Shown one piece after another: positions 48,242 through 58,575 of a stretch of 64,000 bases of DNA (position 1 is the stretch's first letter; each line of letters begins with the position of its first letter). The stretch is taken from positions 80,317 to 144,316 of the forward strand of contig BGKB01000167.1 in the NCBI GenBank assembly GCA_003116975.1, read 5' to 3'. A program made the translations under genes and the position numbers. The notes under the pieces are model-generated. The model saw only the letters and a program-made list of their open reading frames with translations. It had not been told where the DNA came from and ran no database searches. Origin of the DNA: Aurantiochytrium sp. KH105 (lineage: Eukaryota; Sar; Bigyra; Thraustochytrida; Thraustochytriidae).

Positions 48242-49759
48242 TTAGATTTCTAAAGCAAATGGCTTGTGTTGACTACCTGGATCGTTCACAGGTGGGGGCT
48301 TGATAATCCGAAAAGAATCCCCTTCGCGCTCGTCCCCGTCTGTGGTGATGATGAAGCGCCCGTGAAGGTGCGTTGTGTTCTGCACGTGAAACTCTGCATA
48401 GCCGTATTCATTGTAGACGCCATGACCAACGTTGGCCAAACGTGAGCCACGGCTCTGCGCTGGCTCGCAGCTGCCAGCGGCACCGTTGATAATGTGCACT
48501 GGGCACTGCGGAGCATGATAAATGCCACCGCGTGCAGGGGCGGGCCCACACGAATTGCCGCGTGCCATCGGCGCAAATCGCTCATAGTAGTGGATGTGCG
48601 CTCCAAGGTAGAGATCGACGTTGTATCGCAAGAGTAGAATTTCCACGGCATCCCGCAGAGCAATGGTGACGCGTGGGGAAAGCTGGTGAATGAGGGAACG
48701 TGACGAATACATTTGGCGATGGCCAACGACAATGATCCAGTCAATTGCCGCGTTTGCGCGCGCGTGGGCCAAGTCTGATTCTAGCCAGGCCATTTGATTG
48801 CCAAAACCGCCGCCCTGACCTCCTCCGAAGCGCTTTCGAGGATGCGTGGGGGCTCCCTTGTAGTCGGTCTCAGTGTCGATAACGGCAATGTGGACATTGG
48901 CATATTCAAAACTATGCCACATGCCCTCGACCTCACCAGCACCACTTTCTTTTGAGGGCATGTGAAAACGCGTGCGGTAGGCGGAGAAATTACGCTGGCC
49001 AGGCGCGCAGCCAGTGTCATAGAGAATATGACAACTAACATCATGGTTGCCTGGCGACGTCATGTAAGGTATTTTGCGAGCGAACGGCTCAATTTGATCC
49101 ATGAACTCGTCATAAATAGCTTCGTAGCCAGACGGTCCATACATGCGTGAGGCGCCGACGCCAACAAAACCAAGGTCATCGCCATAGCCAATATCGCCAT
49201 CGTGCAAAACAAAGTCGTACGAATTGGCATTTCTATGAAGAGCTGCAGTTGTCCCGTGAGAATTGTTGGTTCCCATGTCCCCTAGCGAAGCAAATCGAAC
49301 GCCTCGCAAGGAACGTGTTTCCTTGGGCCCGGTTCTGAAGCAATCGCCAGGTCCATCTTGGATTTGATAGCAGTATACTGCATCGGGCTCAAGCTCAGAA
49401 ATAACTGCGCGAAAGTGCCAGCTCATAAAGTAACGTTTCTTGCGTGCAGGTACATTTTTCACTTCGTGCATTGTTCTAGTGGTACTGCCAGCATTTTTCT
49501 GCCAGACGCGCAAAGTCACATTTGTGTCTTGCCATGAAGTGGCCTCTTTTTCTCCAAGAGCTATGGCTTCGGGATCGTCCGTACTGTCGCTCTGGCACCG
49601 CTGCGTCCACGAGACGCTCATTTTGTCTGGGCCATCGACGAGCGCCAAGTGCACCTGTGTAAACGCTTCGTCGCACATAATCGAGAAGCTTGGCCTTGCA
49701 CAAGTTGCCGCGATGGCCGCGACCGCAAGCAGCAGGTACTTCGCATGTGTTGGTGGCAT
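48242..49759 (-). CDS. Secreted purple acid phosphatase-like metallophosphoesterase, tandem copy 1
   Basis: The protein has 505 residues. The signal peptide YLLLAVAAIAATCARPSFS precedes an Ig-like N-terminal domain (fibronectin-type: VHLALVDGPDKMSVSWTQ). The catalytic domain carries the five metal-ligand blocks in order: LGDMGTNNS, LHDGDIGYGDD, SPGNHDVS, VVGHRQMYSS and GAHIHYYER. These fit the purple acid phosphatase set GDxG/GDxxY/GNHD/xxxH/GxHxH, so the enzyme should hydrolyse phosphate esters outside the cell or in acidic compartments. The ATG at 49759 starts the signal peptide. A paralogue lies directly upstream on the same strand. The stop codon is only 22 bases from that of the converging RhoGEF gene. 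Confidence 0.9.
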   Translation of the reverse strand: MPPTHAKYLLLAVAAIAATCARPSFSIMCDEAFTQVHLALVDGPDKMSVSWTQRCQSDSTDDPEAIALGEKEATSWQDTNVTLRVWQKNAGSTTRTMHEVKNVPARKKRYFMSWHFRAVISELEPDAVYCYQIQDGPGDCFRTGPKETRSLRGVRFASLGDMGTNNSHGTTAALHRNANSYDFVLHDGDIGYGDDLGFVGVGASRMYGPSGYEAIYDEFMDQIEPFARKIPYMTSPGNHDVSCHILYDTGCAPGQRNFSAYRTRFHMPSKESGAGEVEGMWHSFEYANVHIAVIDTETDYKGAPTHPRKRFGGGQGGGFGNQMAWLESDLAHARANAAIDWIIVVGHRQMYSSRSLIHQLSPRVTIALRDAVEILLLRYNVDLYLGAHIHYYERFAPMARGNSCGPAPARGGIYHAPQCPVHIINGAAGSCEPAQSRGSRLANVGHGVYNEYGYAEFHVQNTTHLHGRFIITTDGDEREGDSFRIIKPPPVNDPGSQHKPFALEI

Positions 49760-50078
49760 CTTTGTTGCTTGTCGCAGCGAGGGCTGCACCTTATATCAGC
49801 ACGGGGAGAGAGACGCGCGGAAGAAACGCGCACTTGGCGGACGCTACGCCACGCTCTGTGTCGGCCTTTCACGCCACGCCAAAAGCAAAAACCACCGCGG
49901 ACTTTTCTGTATTTCGATTTGGTCTATACTAGTATGTATGTACCTGGTAGTACTACACTACTAGGCCCTACTGGAACCAAGTAGGGGAAGCTGTCAGAAT
50001 TCATTGACTGCAAGACCAAACTAACTCTTTTGAGATCAAGAACAGGAAATCTGGGTCTACAGGGTGAACTTCGTTCTG
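49760..50078. other. Spacer between the two acid phosphatase genes
   Basis: A 319-base spacer lies between the tandem minus-strand phosphatases. It holds the promoter of copy 1 and the 3' region of copy 2. Around 49924-49973 there is a short actagta/tagtact repetitive stretch. Nothing else was recognised. Confidence 0.5.
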
Positions 50079-51662
50079 TCAGACTTTTGATGCGCGAAGG
50101 TTTTCGTTCGAGCGTACATGTTGTTGTAATGGCGGCGGCGGCGGCGGCGGCGACGGCGTCTTAATGATCCAAAAAGAATCCTCTTCACGATCACTGCAAT
50201 CTGTGGTGACGAAAAAGCGCCCTTGGAAATGCGTTGCATTGTGAGCATGCATGACGGCAAACCCGTACTCATTGTACACGCCATGAGCGACATTTCCAGA
50301 ATAGTGACCTTGGCCTTCTGCAACTTCGCAGTTTCCGCCAGCCCCATTGACGATATGCACTGGACACTGGGGCGCATGATAAATGCCCCCACGCGGAGGT
50401 TTTGGACCGCAAGCAGAGCCACTCGACATGGGTGCAAGGCGTTCGTAAAAGTGAATATGTGCTCCAATGTAAACATCAACCTTGTGGCGGACAAGGACAT
50501 CCTCGATAGCTGCACGAAGGGCGAGTGCAGCGAGCGGAGGAAACTCTAAAAGTATAGACTTTGAGGAATACATTTGACGATGGCCGGCGACGAGAATCCA
50601 GTCGACTGCAGGATTTGCGCGGGCGCGGGCCAGATCCGCATCGAGCCAAGCCACTTGGTCTCCAAAACCACCGCCTCGGCCCCCACCGACGCGCGTCCAA
50701 GGCGTTGTGGGCGCGCTTTTATAGTCTGATTCCGTGTCGATGACTGCAATGTGGACATTGGCAAATGTAAAGCTATGCCACATTCCCTTAATGTCGCCAG
50801 CTCCGCTCTCGGCAGAGGGCATACGAAAGCGCGTGCGATAGGCAGAGAAATTGCGCTGGCCGACGGCGCAGTTCAAATCAGAGAGAATGTTACAACTCAC
50901 ATCGTGATTGCCTGCTCCCGTCATGTAAGGAATCTTGCGAGCAATCGGTTCAATTTGGGCCATGAACTCGTCATAGACGATTTCGTATCCCTCGGGTCCA
51001 CGATCAAGGTTTGAATATGGACGACGAGTTTGGTCGTGCGTAAAGACGCCGAGGTCGTCGCCGTAGCCGATATCACCGTCGTGCAAAACAAAGTCGAGCT
51101 CGTTCACACGAGAGAGCAGCGCGGCCGTTGTTCCTTGCGAGTTATTGGTGCCCATGTCTCCGAGTGAGGCAAAGCGGACGCCTTGCGCCGGACGTGTTTG
51201 CGCAGGCCCGGTCTTGAAGCAGTCGCCAAGACCAGCTTGGACTTCATAACAATAATATTCATCTGGCACGAGGTCCGTGACGAGAGCATGATAATGCCAG
51301 CTCATGAAGTAGCGTTTTCTATACGCGGGGAAGGCAATGGCCTGCTTCAAAGAGTCACTTCTTTTCCAAACGCGCAAGATTGCGTCCGTTGGCTCCCATA
51401 CGGTCGCTGGGGTAGTAGTTCTTGCATGTGCGGCGAGGTCATCATCTCCATTATGATGAGCATGAGCATCAAAGTTTTCTTGTTTACGGCAGACTTGCGT
51501 CCACGAGATGCTCATATTGTGAGGCCCGTCAACAAGAGCCAAGTGCAGCTGCGAAAACGCCTCGTCGCAGGACACCGCCGCAAAGGTGGGCTTCGCAAGG
51601 GTTGCAACGACCGCCAAGACGAAGACGACCGCGAGAACTCTTGCATTTGGCTCGCCAACCAT
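50079..51662 (-). CDS. Secreted purple acid phosphatase-like metallophosphoesterase, tandem copy 2
   Basis: The protein has 527 residues. The signal peptide VLAVVFVLAVVATLAKPTFA is followed by the same fibronectin-type and catalytic domains as the downstream copy. The metal blocks are LGDMGTNNS, LHDGDIGYGDD, GAGNHDVS, VAGHRQMYSS and GAHIHFYER. It differs by a His/Asp-rich insert near residues 65-80, a longer loop after GYGDDLG, and a C-terminal proline run encoded by a GGC trinucleotide array (about 50133-50150 on the plus strand). Likely an extracellular phosphatase; the paralogues are clearly diverged, unlike the monooxygenase pair. The ATG at 51662 starts the signal peptide. Confidence 0.9.
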   Translation of the reverse strand: MVGEPNARVLAVVFVLAVVATLAKPTFAAVSCDEAFSQLHLALVDGPHNMSISWTQVCRKQENFDAHAHHNGDDDLAAHARTTTPATVWEPTDAILRVWKRSDSLKQAIAFPAYRKRYFMSWHYHALVTDLVPDEYYCYEVQAGLGDCFKTGPAQTRPAQGVRFASLGDMGTNNSQGTTAALLSRVNELDFVLHDGDIGYGDDLGVFTHDQTRRPYSNLDRGPEGYEIVYDEFMAQIEPIARKIPYMTGAGNHDVSCNILSDLNCAVGQRNFSAYRTRFRMPSAESGAGDIKGMWHSFTFANVHIAVIDTESDYKSAPTTPWTRVGGGRGGGFGDQVAWLDADLARARANPAVDWILVAGHRQMYSSKSILLEFPPLAALALRAAIEDVLVRHKVDVYIGAHIHFYERLAPMSSGSACGPKPPRGGIYHAPQCPVHIVNGAGGNCEVAEGQGHYSGNVAHGVYNEYGFAVMHAHNATHFQGRFFVTTDCSDREEDSFWIIKTPSPPPPPPPLQQHVRSNENLRASKV

Positions 51663-54139
51663 GGTGCCGCGGGCTGCCTACTTCCACTCCTTGCCCTTTC
51701 CTCTTCTTTCTCCTCCCTGACGTACGTCCGTGCGCGAGCTCCGCCGCAGCTTCGTCAGGAACTCTGCCTGCGAGTCCGCTTTGCTCGCGCGCGAGGGACC
51801 CTTTCCAAGATTCGTCACGCGAGCAAAGAACCCGTCGAAGCTCAGGTCCCCGCGCACCCGTGTGTGCTATGTCCACCCCCAGGTGTGCGCTTAGGCAAAT
51901 TTGCTTACGACGGTCCCTCTCTCCCCTGGACAGCACACAGCCCTTGCACGACAGAGAGTTGCGTCACTTTCACGCCAGACAAAGATGGTCAGCGCGGGAT
52001 TTGGCGCCAACAGCTGGGAAGGTGTGGGAGGAACACCAGCTGCGGAAGATGTCCTGAATGATATCCTATAGTAAAGGGTAAGAAAGCTCGAGCTGTGGAT
52101 CGTGGGGGCCCCGCCGACGCAGACTCTGCTCGTGACCCCCGCGCCGAGCACCTTCTTTTCATCTCCATTGGGAAAAAAGAACAAGAGGGCGGCAGAAGAA
52201 TTGCTCGCTCGAGGCGGCGGCGGCGGTCGCGACGGACGCGGGTCCGCCTCCGGCTCCGGTCTCCGGCTCCGTCTCTGGCGGGGAGCGTCCGCGTGCGGCT
52301 CAGTCTCGCCGGCGCGCCGTTCCCGAAGCGACGACCGCGCGCTGACTGGATGCGTGTGCGGCTTCTCGTCTTTTTTTGTCTGCTGGCCAAGTGGCCGAAG
52401 CGGCGCGGGGCCACAGCGTGAGTTCCCGAGGGGCATATGTCTTCCAAGAGTGACAGACCAGTTAGCGATCGCACACGCACCTACCTTCCAGCTGCGGGCA
52501 GCTCTGCTCTGCTCTGCTCTGCTTTGCTCTGCTCCACGCTGCTCCTGTCATCGTCATCATCGTGTCCAAGAAAGATGGAAAAAAAGGAAAGGAAACCTCT
52601 CCTCAAGAGAGATTTTCGGGACTTCGACATCCAAATCCAGACCTTTATACTCTCGCGAGGCCTGTGAGCTTGAGAGGACTCGGAGATTTATTTATTGCAT
52701 TGACATGTGAGTTGAAGCTAACGAGAGGTCATCCTCTGTCTTGCTCCAGGAGGACCAGAGAAATCTCTGCTTCCCTTTGTATGTTCGGTGACACTCTGCT
52801 CGCCGGCCTCACTCATACTCCTTCATTTTTTTTTTTTCATTTTCTTCAAAGCCCCTGAGGGCTGGCCGTGCTCGATGTACAAGCGTGCTACAATTCTCAG
52901 GCTCGACAACCAAACTAAACGCATCTAGCCGATGTTTTACCCAAGCACTCACTCACCAGCCATGACAGTAGGGGGAGCGGCACGGTGCCGGTGAGATCGG
53001 GAAGGAGACGCGAGGGACGCGGAGTAGGCCCTGTCCAGGCCTCACGAGCACTTTTCAATACCCCCTCCTCCCCCTCTCCCCTGGTCTTCATCAATTTTTT
53101 TTTCTTCAAAAAGGCCTATAGGCCTACCTACCTTCGGGCGCCCCCTCTTCTTCTTTTCTTTTTCACAAACGATCAAGCTCTGCTTGCCGGCCAGCGTGTC
53201 GATTAGTAGAATGTATGTTTACGCATTTTTGAGAAGCAGCTTGCTTGTCCATCGGACCGAGTGGGAGTTGTGGCACTACGTAAAGCAAAGACCTTGGGCT
53301 GCCAAATCTCTTTTCGCGGCAGCGGCCAGGTTTTGCCTTGCCGGCGTTGATCCTGAGCGATGTGGAAATGCCAACGCTGTATAGGTTCGGCCCGGCTGGC
53401 TGCACAGAGCATGCGCATCTCCAGCTTGAAACGCGAGGCTTACTCACAGCTTATTTCTTCCGCCAGCCAGCCAGCCAGCGGTCGCTGGACAAGCGATCCT
53501 CGATCCACCGACCGACCCACCGATCGATTGCGACCGTGCGTGACAGACCAACGAATCAGCCACCCCATTGAGGCTGCCGGCCCAGCCATCATGGACACTG
53601 CCATACCAGCGTTTTCCAACTTACGTAAACTCTTTGACTGGCTGCAGTGCAGTGCCACTATACCTGCACGCATTTCTTTTTACTTGAAAGAAGGAGTCGG
53701 GACGGAGTTCGTCTTGGTCGCCAGGTCGGTTCGCATCGGCCATCAGCCAGGCGGTTGCTGTCGCAGTCGATCAAGCGTGCTACCGTCCAAGTTCGAGCGC
53801 GGAATGCCAGGTATACATATATACACGTGCGCAGCCGCGAGCGAGAAGCCGCATGGCTTGTACCAGAGGCAGATATGGAGGAACGATGCTGCGTTCATGC
53901 CGAGCAAGCTCTCTCGTGACGGCGTTGGAGAAAAGGAGGGAAAATCCGCTGCTTGGCAGCGAGCAGAGCCACCTACTACAGAGGGTTGAGGAAAGAAAAA
54001 ACTTATCGCAAATCCAGAAAATAATTATTTTTGATGTTTTTGTTGTTTCTTGGTTGTTGAAGTTTTCACGCTGGTGTGCTGCGGTTGGTCGGCGATGCTA
54101 GCCGTGGCAGTTCGAAAAACTCTGTTCACTTTTTTAACA

Positions 54140-54169
54140 TTTTCTTTTCTTTTCTTTTCTTTTCTTTTC
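54140..54169. repeat. (TTTTC)6 microsatellite
   Basis: Six TTTTC units in a gene-free region. Confidence 0.9.
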
Positions 54170-54646
54170 GGTTGGCGCGTCGGAGTGGCAAGCGACATTT
54201 TCTGACCCGACAAACGACCCCGCCCGCCGACAAAGCTCGTGCGCCCCCATATCATGCTCCGTCACGAGGAACGAGTACTCGCGCGAGAGCGCGGGCGCGT
54301 CAACCTTGGAGCCACCCTCCGTCCGAGCGCCTCGGGCCCGTGCGCCCACAGTGCGCCCGCAGCCTTGATCACAAGAGCGTTTCCAGCTTTCCCGCAGCAA
54401 GCTAAAGCTTCTGCGGCGCCAGGCCGTTTGCATCTCGCCGTCGATTCTGCGGCGCCCCGAAGCGGCACGGAGCCACCGCGGCGCGCGTGCGGAACGGCCG
54501 TCGCGGCTGCTGGCGCCATGAGATGAGATGCCGCTGCGGAGCGGCCAGGCGAGGCGTTCTGCCGCGTCGCCGAGTCTGTGGGCGGCTTTCTTCTTGTCGG
54601 GAGGCCTGGCGGCATGCACGGCAGCCCGATAGACCGCCGAGGGGCC

Positions 54647-54710
54647 GTATGTATGTATGTATGTATGTATGTATGTATGTATGTATGTATGTATGTATGT
54701 ATGTATGTAT
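54647..54710. repeat. (GTAT)16 microsatellite
   Basis: Sixteen uninterrupted GTAT units, the longest perfect array in the window. It lies 625 bases upstream of the start codon of the unrecognised gene at 55335. Confidence 0.95.
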
Positions 54711-55085
54711 GAATGCATACGTGGGATCGAGGTCAATTGTGCTCGTCGCCATGGCAAACCCGTCAGGCTAGCTGGCTCGCTGCCGTGTCTGGTGACGGGA
54801 CGGGCCGCGGGCTGGTCTTCGAAGGCCTTTTCCTTCCGCTGCAGCTGCTCTCCGTTTCTCGCGCAGCCGTCCCGCCGACAGCAGCAGTGCAGCTTGGGTC
54901 TTCGATTTCCCTGGTCGGTGCTTTCCTTCCACCTTTCCTTTCCTTTCTATCTTTCTTTCTTTCATTCGTTCTTTCTCTCTCTCTCTCCCCCTCTGCCTTC
55001 CTTTGTTCCTTGTTTTCCCCCACCATGGCCACTGTGGCTGGCGCGCCTTCTCGGCCTGTCTCACTGTCTGTCTCTCTGTTTGTCA

Positions 55086-55116
55086 CTGTCTGTCTGTCTG
55101 TCTGTCTGTCTGTCTC
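55086..55116. repeat. TGTC tetranucleotide array
   Basis: About seven to eight TGTC/CTGT units lie about 220 bases upstream of the next start codon. Confidence 0.85.
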
Positions 55117-55334
55117 GGCCAGTCTCGGAGGCGAGCAAAGCGGGATTGGCGCGGCAGCGAGCTCGCAAGACGCGCGAAGCACGAGGCCGGGCCCCGCCAG
55201 CCGACCCGGGCGAGTCAGCGGGCGGAGCCGCCGCCGCCGCCGCCGCCACCAGCGACAGCGTCGCGTCCTCTTTGCAAGCGAGCGAGCGTCTGCGCTCTGG
55301 GTCTGAGTGGGAAGGAGAGAGAGTCGCGAGAGAA

Positions 55335-58010
55335 ATGGAGTCGCCGCCGCCCCACGGGGACGAGCTCCTCTTTGACGCACCCACGCAGGGAGACGACGGC
55401 TACGCGTACGCGGAGAATGAAGACCATGGAGAATACGGTCAACAGTACGAGGCCTACCCGCCTTCCCAGTACCGCGACAGCAACGACGGCTACAGCGTCG
55501 AGCCTCCCAAGTTCGACCCCAGAACCACGAACTCGACCAGCCAGCACTACCAGCACCAGCACCAACACCAGCAACAATACCAGCACCAGAACCAACACCA
55601 GCTCCACCAAAATGACCGCTATGAAGCATCGGCGCAGCATGAATTCCGTACGCCATCACTGTTTGTTGCCCCACCCATGTATGAGGCAAACGCCAAGGTT
55701 CTTGGCGAGAAAATGATGAGCAAGGACGCCACGATCCCTGCTGAGATGACTCCAGCTCAGATGCCACCACCGCCGCCGACGACCACGATGACGCTCTCCC
55801 CGAGCAGCATTGCGCCATCGTCCGGGAGTCCTCCTCAGGAAGAAGGCTGGGTTCCGCGCTGGGATTTTCAACCCATTTCGGAATTCGCCCAGAGCTACGA
55901 GCGTCGCTGGGACGGTCGCAACAAGACCAAGAATCTGCGATGTTTCCCGTCTTGCGGAGAGAACGGCCTTAAATGCACTCATGTCAGGCGCGGCTATTGC
56001 GGCGCAGCTGCAGATTTTCGGGCCATCGCTCGGACAGAGTCGAGCGCCCCGCACCCTGCACTCTGTGCCTTCGCCACGCTCTCCCCAGTGAGCGAGGCAG
56101 CCGTCACTTCGCGCTTCACCTCGCAAGAAGGAGTGAGGGAAGCCGATCTCAAGGCTGTACCAGGCATCATCCCATGCGAGATTATCCCAGATTCTGCCGG
56201 ATCATCAATTTCCGCTGCCTCCGTCATTGTGCGAGTGCGGGGTGATCGGAGCAAGTGGAACTACATGTGGCTCTCGAGCCGTCAACTCAAGCACGTCGAG
56301 CATACTCTGAATGTCTTCCTGTTTGAACGTGGCGACAACGTTCTTCAACTTGCGGGGAGTGCTACCTCCTCGCCCTTTACGCTCACCTCTGGCCGCACAG
56401 TCCTCCGAAGAAAACGTCTTCTCGAGAACGATGCACCTGGTGCCGCGTACACGTCATCTTCCTCGAACGGAGACAGCACGAAAAGTAGCAGCAGCAACAG
56501 CTCCAACAGCAGTGCAGGTGATCAGAGCCCCCACGACTCGGGCAGCGAAGAACCTGTCAAGCATTCACGTCAAAAGAAAGCATCGCGCGCCAAACTCATC
56601 GCCGGATTGCTCACGCTCTGCCGCGGAGAACAAGCACGCTGCATCCGCGAGCGCCGGAAGCGTGCATATCTTCGGGCAAACGATGTCATTCACAACATTG
56701 CAACGCCTCTCTTTTGCGAGACACTCGACGACAGTGATCTCGTGTCCTTCCTATTCAATGACACGGGAGAGCTCGAGCTGGATATCGACGAGAACATCTT
56801 TGACGAATCCTCGGATGCAAACCTTGGCGAAGCTGCTGCACCAGCGCCCGTTGCAGATACAGCGTATGAGCCGATGTTTGTTAACATGAGATCGAGCGCC
56901 CCCGGCCAGTCTACGCATTCACCTGGTCATGCTCCCGAGATCAATGTTTGTACGCAAGGTGACAAACCGGCCGCCAAGGGCCCTCCTGGCTCGCTGGCCG
57001 GACAGGCCCGTGGTGATATTGTTTTGGACGCCGTGGCCAAGAATCGCAAACTTGCCGAAACCCTGGACCAGTTTTTTGAGACCTGTGTGTCAGGTCCGGC
57101 GGGCGAGAGTCTGCAGGCAGCCCTCGCCACATCTAAGCGCGGCGTGCTTGAGAGTGAATTTGCTCGCACCCTAGCAACCCGTCTCTACGAGGTCTTTGAG
57201 GAGACATTGGGGCGTGCCATCGAGGATGTGCTCTCGGAGCACTCGGACGAGCTTCAAGAATTTGAAGATACAGATGTCAAGACTCTGGAAGCCTTTTTGC
57301 TTTGCATTCCTGCAGTCAACAAGAAGCGCTCCATGCTCCGTCACTTCGAGCAAGTCATTCCCGATCCCGCCTTTTCCTTCTTTAACGGCGCGTGGTTGCG
57401 GAGTGAATCTTCCGAAGTAATGCAAGGGTACACGATTCTTTCTGACTTTGGACTTTTCTCGCGGCCTTTCGCCGCTTCCATGGCCCAATCGTCCCGATAC
57501 CTGGAATTCAAGCTCCGCAATAACGTCATGCATGTGCGGATGGGTGATCCTTCGGGGCCGTGGTCCCAGCAAATTCTCAAAGAGATGCATCTTGACGATC
57601 AAGTGCACAATTTCAATCCGGCTGGCTCACTTTTCTGGCTTGGCGCCATGCCAAACAAGCAAGGGCGAGCCCGTATTTCTTACTCGCCTTGCGGCCGCTA
57701 TGTCACATACGACACAATTTACATGATGACCTCCGACTACACGAATGCGGTGTTCGGAGGCGAAGCTGAGGGATCTGAGAGCAAGACCTCCGAGAACGAG
57801 CAAGACCTTCCCGTTACATACGTGGCGATGGTAGAGGCCTTTGTCGTGGACCGGGCAAATCCAACGCACATGACAAACAAGAGAAAGCTTTTTGAGTTTC
57901 CGTCTCGCCCAGACACATTTTACTTTTCGGATGTCGATTTGTGGATCAACGAAGGCGCTCTGGTATTTGACATTCAAATCGACTTTTACCGCCGGCATAC
58001 ACTTTCATAA
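55335..58010 (+). CDS. Large uncharacterised protein with His/Gln-rich N-terminus
   Basis: The protein has 891 residues and I do not recognise it. The first 100 residues are acidic, then His/Gln/Asn-rich (QHYQHQHQHQQQYQHQNQH). A folded-looking segment follows at about 175-365, with a Cys-containing part (CFPSCGENGLKCTHV) and a beta-type stretch (VIVRVRGDRSKWNYMWLSS...LQLAGSATSSPFTL). A Ser/Asn linker, a basic helical segment and an acidic stretch come next. A C-terminal domain (about 670-891) begins FFNGAWLRSESSEVMQGYTIL and is rich in alternating strands, reminiscent of a beta-barrel; I cannot assign it. No signal peptide or membrane helix is visible. The ATG at 55335 is in a purine-rich context (gagaaATGg). 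It is probably a lineage-specific protein. Confidence 0.75.
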   Translation: MESPPPHGDELLFDAPTQGDDGYAYAENEDHGEYGQQYEAYPPSQYRDSNDGYSVEPPKFDPRTTNSTSQHYQHQHQHQQQYQHQNQHQLHQNDRYEASAQHEFRTPSLFVAPPMYEANAKVLGEKMMSKDATIPAEMTPAQMPPPPPTTTMTLSPSSIAPSSGSPPQEEGWVPRWDFQPISEFAQSYERRWDGRNKTKNLRCFPSCGENGLKCTHVRRGYCGAAADFRAIARTESSAPHPALCAFATLSPVSEAAVTSRFTSQEGVREADLKAVPGIIPCEIIPDSAGSSISAASVIVRVRGDRSKWNYMWLSSRQLKHVEHTLNVFLFERGDNVLQLAGSATSSPFTLTSGRTVLRRKRLLENDAPGAAYTSSSSNGDSTKSSSSNSSNSSAGDQSPHDSGSEEPVKHSRQKKASRAKLIAGLLTLCRGEQARCIRERRKRAYLRANDVIHNIATPLFCETLDDSDLVSFLFNDTGELELDIDENIFDESSDANLGEAAAPAPVADTAYEPMFVNMRSSAPGQSTHSPGHAPEINVCTQGDKPAAKGPPGSLAGQARGDIVLDAVAKNRKLAETLDQFFETCVSGPAGESLQAALATSKRGVLESEFARTLATRLYEVFEETLGRAIEDVLSEHSDELQEFEDTDVKTLEAFLLCIPAVNKKRSMLRHFEQVIPDPAFSFFNGAWLRSESSEVMQGYTILSDFGLFSRPFAASMAQSSRYLEFKLRNNVMHVRMGDPSGPWSQQILKEMHLDDQVHNFNPAGSLFWLGAMPNKQGRARISYSPCGRYVTYDTIYMMTSDYTNAVFGGEAEGSESKTSENEQDLPVTYVAMVEAFVVDRANPTHMTNKRKLFEFPSRPDTFYFSDVDLWINEGALVFDIQIDFYRRHTLS

Positions 58011-58161
58011 AGAAAAAAATAAACGAAACGCGCAAGTGTGGACCTACATTTCTCGTCTTCGTCAAGGCCTACCTGCACCTTATTCCCCATGTACATGAGA
58101 ACGAACCCGGTCATTCTATAGTCATGATTCTACCCGTATCAACAGTGTCCCTGGATTGGAT

Positions 58162-58575
58162 TTACTTGCCTTTATTGTCCGCGTCTGTATCTTTACCCAC
58201 GACAAATTTGCGCATAGCCTCCGCGGCATCCTGCAGCTTTTCCTTGCGAGACTTGTCCTTGAGACCATTCAACATTTCAATCAGCGCTTGCTCTTGCGCT
58301 TTGGCATGCGCCCGAAGGCGTTCGTCTCTTGCATCGAGACGTGGAATCCCGGTTGACACGTGCTCGTCCTGCTTGGGTTGCTCCTTGAACTCGAGAATTC
58401 CACGCTCTTGCAGCTCCCGACATCGCTTCCTATGGTCTTGCAGATCTGACAAACTTTGATCGGCAGAGACATTGAGCACCAAGACGCCTGCGGCCACGCC
58501 ACCTGCCACCGCTGTCACCGTGAACAGCCCCGGGGCTTTGCGAAAGGAGCTAACAAGCTGTCGTCCTAGCGTCAT
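58162..58575 (-). CDS. Small single-pass membrane protein with a charged coiled-coil tail
   Basis: The protein has 137 residues. An N-terminal amphipathic Arg-containing segment (MTLGRQLVSSFRKAPG) is followed by one hydrophobic helix (about 17-34, LFTVTAVAGGVAAGVLVL). A highly charged helical tail follows (about 40-125, with SLSDLQDHRKRCRELQERG and AKAQEQALIEMLNGLKDKSRKEKL). The basic amphipathic start followed by a single helix would suit a mitochondrial inner-membrane protein, but this is only an inference. I recognise no family. The ATG at 58575 is the first in frame. It converges on the preceding gene, with 151 bases between the stop codons. Confidence 0.7.
   Translation of the reverse strand: MTLGRQLVSSFRKAPGLFTVTAVAGGVAAGVLVLNVSADQSLSDLQDHRKRCRELQERGILEFKEQPKQDEHVSTGIPRLDARDERLRAHAKAQEQALIEMLNGLKDKSRKEKLQDAAEAMRKFVVGKDTDADNKGK

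Larger units (their letters stand above)
51663..55334. other. 3.7-kb gene-poor, microsatellite-rich region
   Basis: No supported gene lies here. The stretch near 52200-52330 is CpG-rich. There is a GCTCT-type array near 52502-52530, a TTTTC array (54140-54169), a GTAT array (54647-54710) and a TGTC array (55086-55116). A 132-residue open frame beginning with the ATG at 53591 has no recognisable domain. A protein frame of the downstream gene runs back through the GTAT array and reads as a repeated Tyr-Val-Cys-Met unit; I regard this as untranslated. Confidence 0.6.

Noticed and set aside
53591-53989. 132-residue open frame starting MDTAIPAFSNLRKLF
   Set aside because: Moderately protein-like start, but the rest has no domain, and no splice or promoter evidence supports it. 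It could be revisited with RNA data.
54657-55334. N-terminal extension of the gene at 55335 through the GTAT array
   Set aside because: It encodes a repeated Tyr-Val-Cys-Met unit and then low-complexity sequence; a better-placed ATG exists at 55335.
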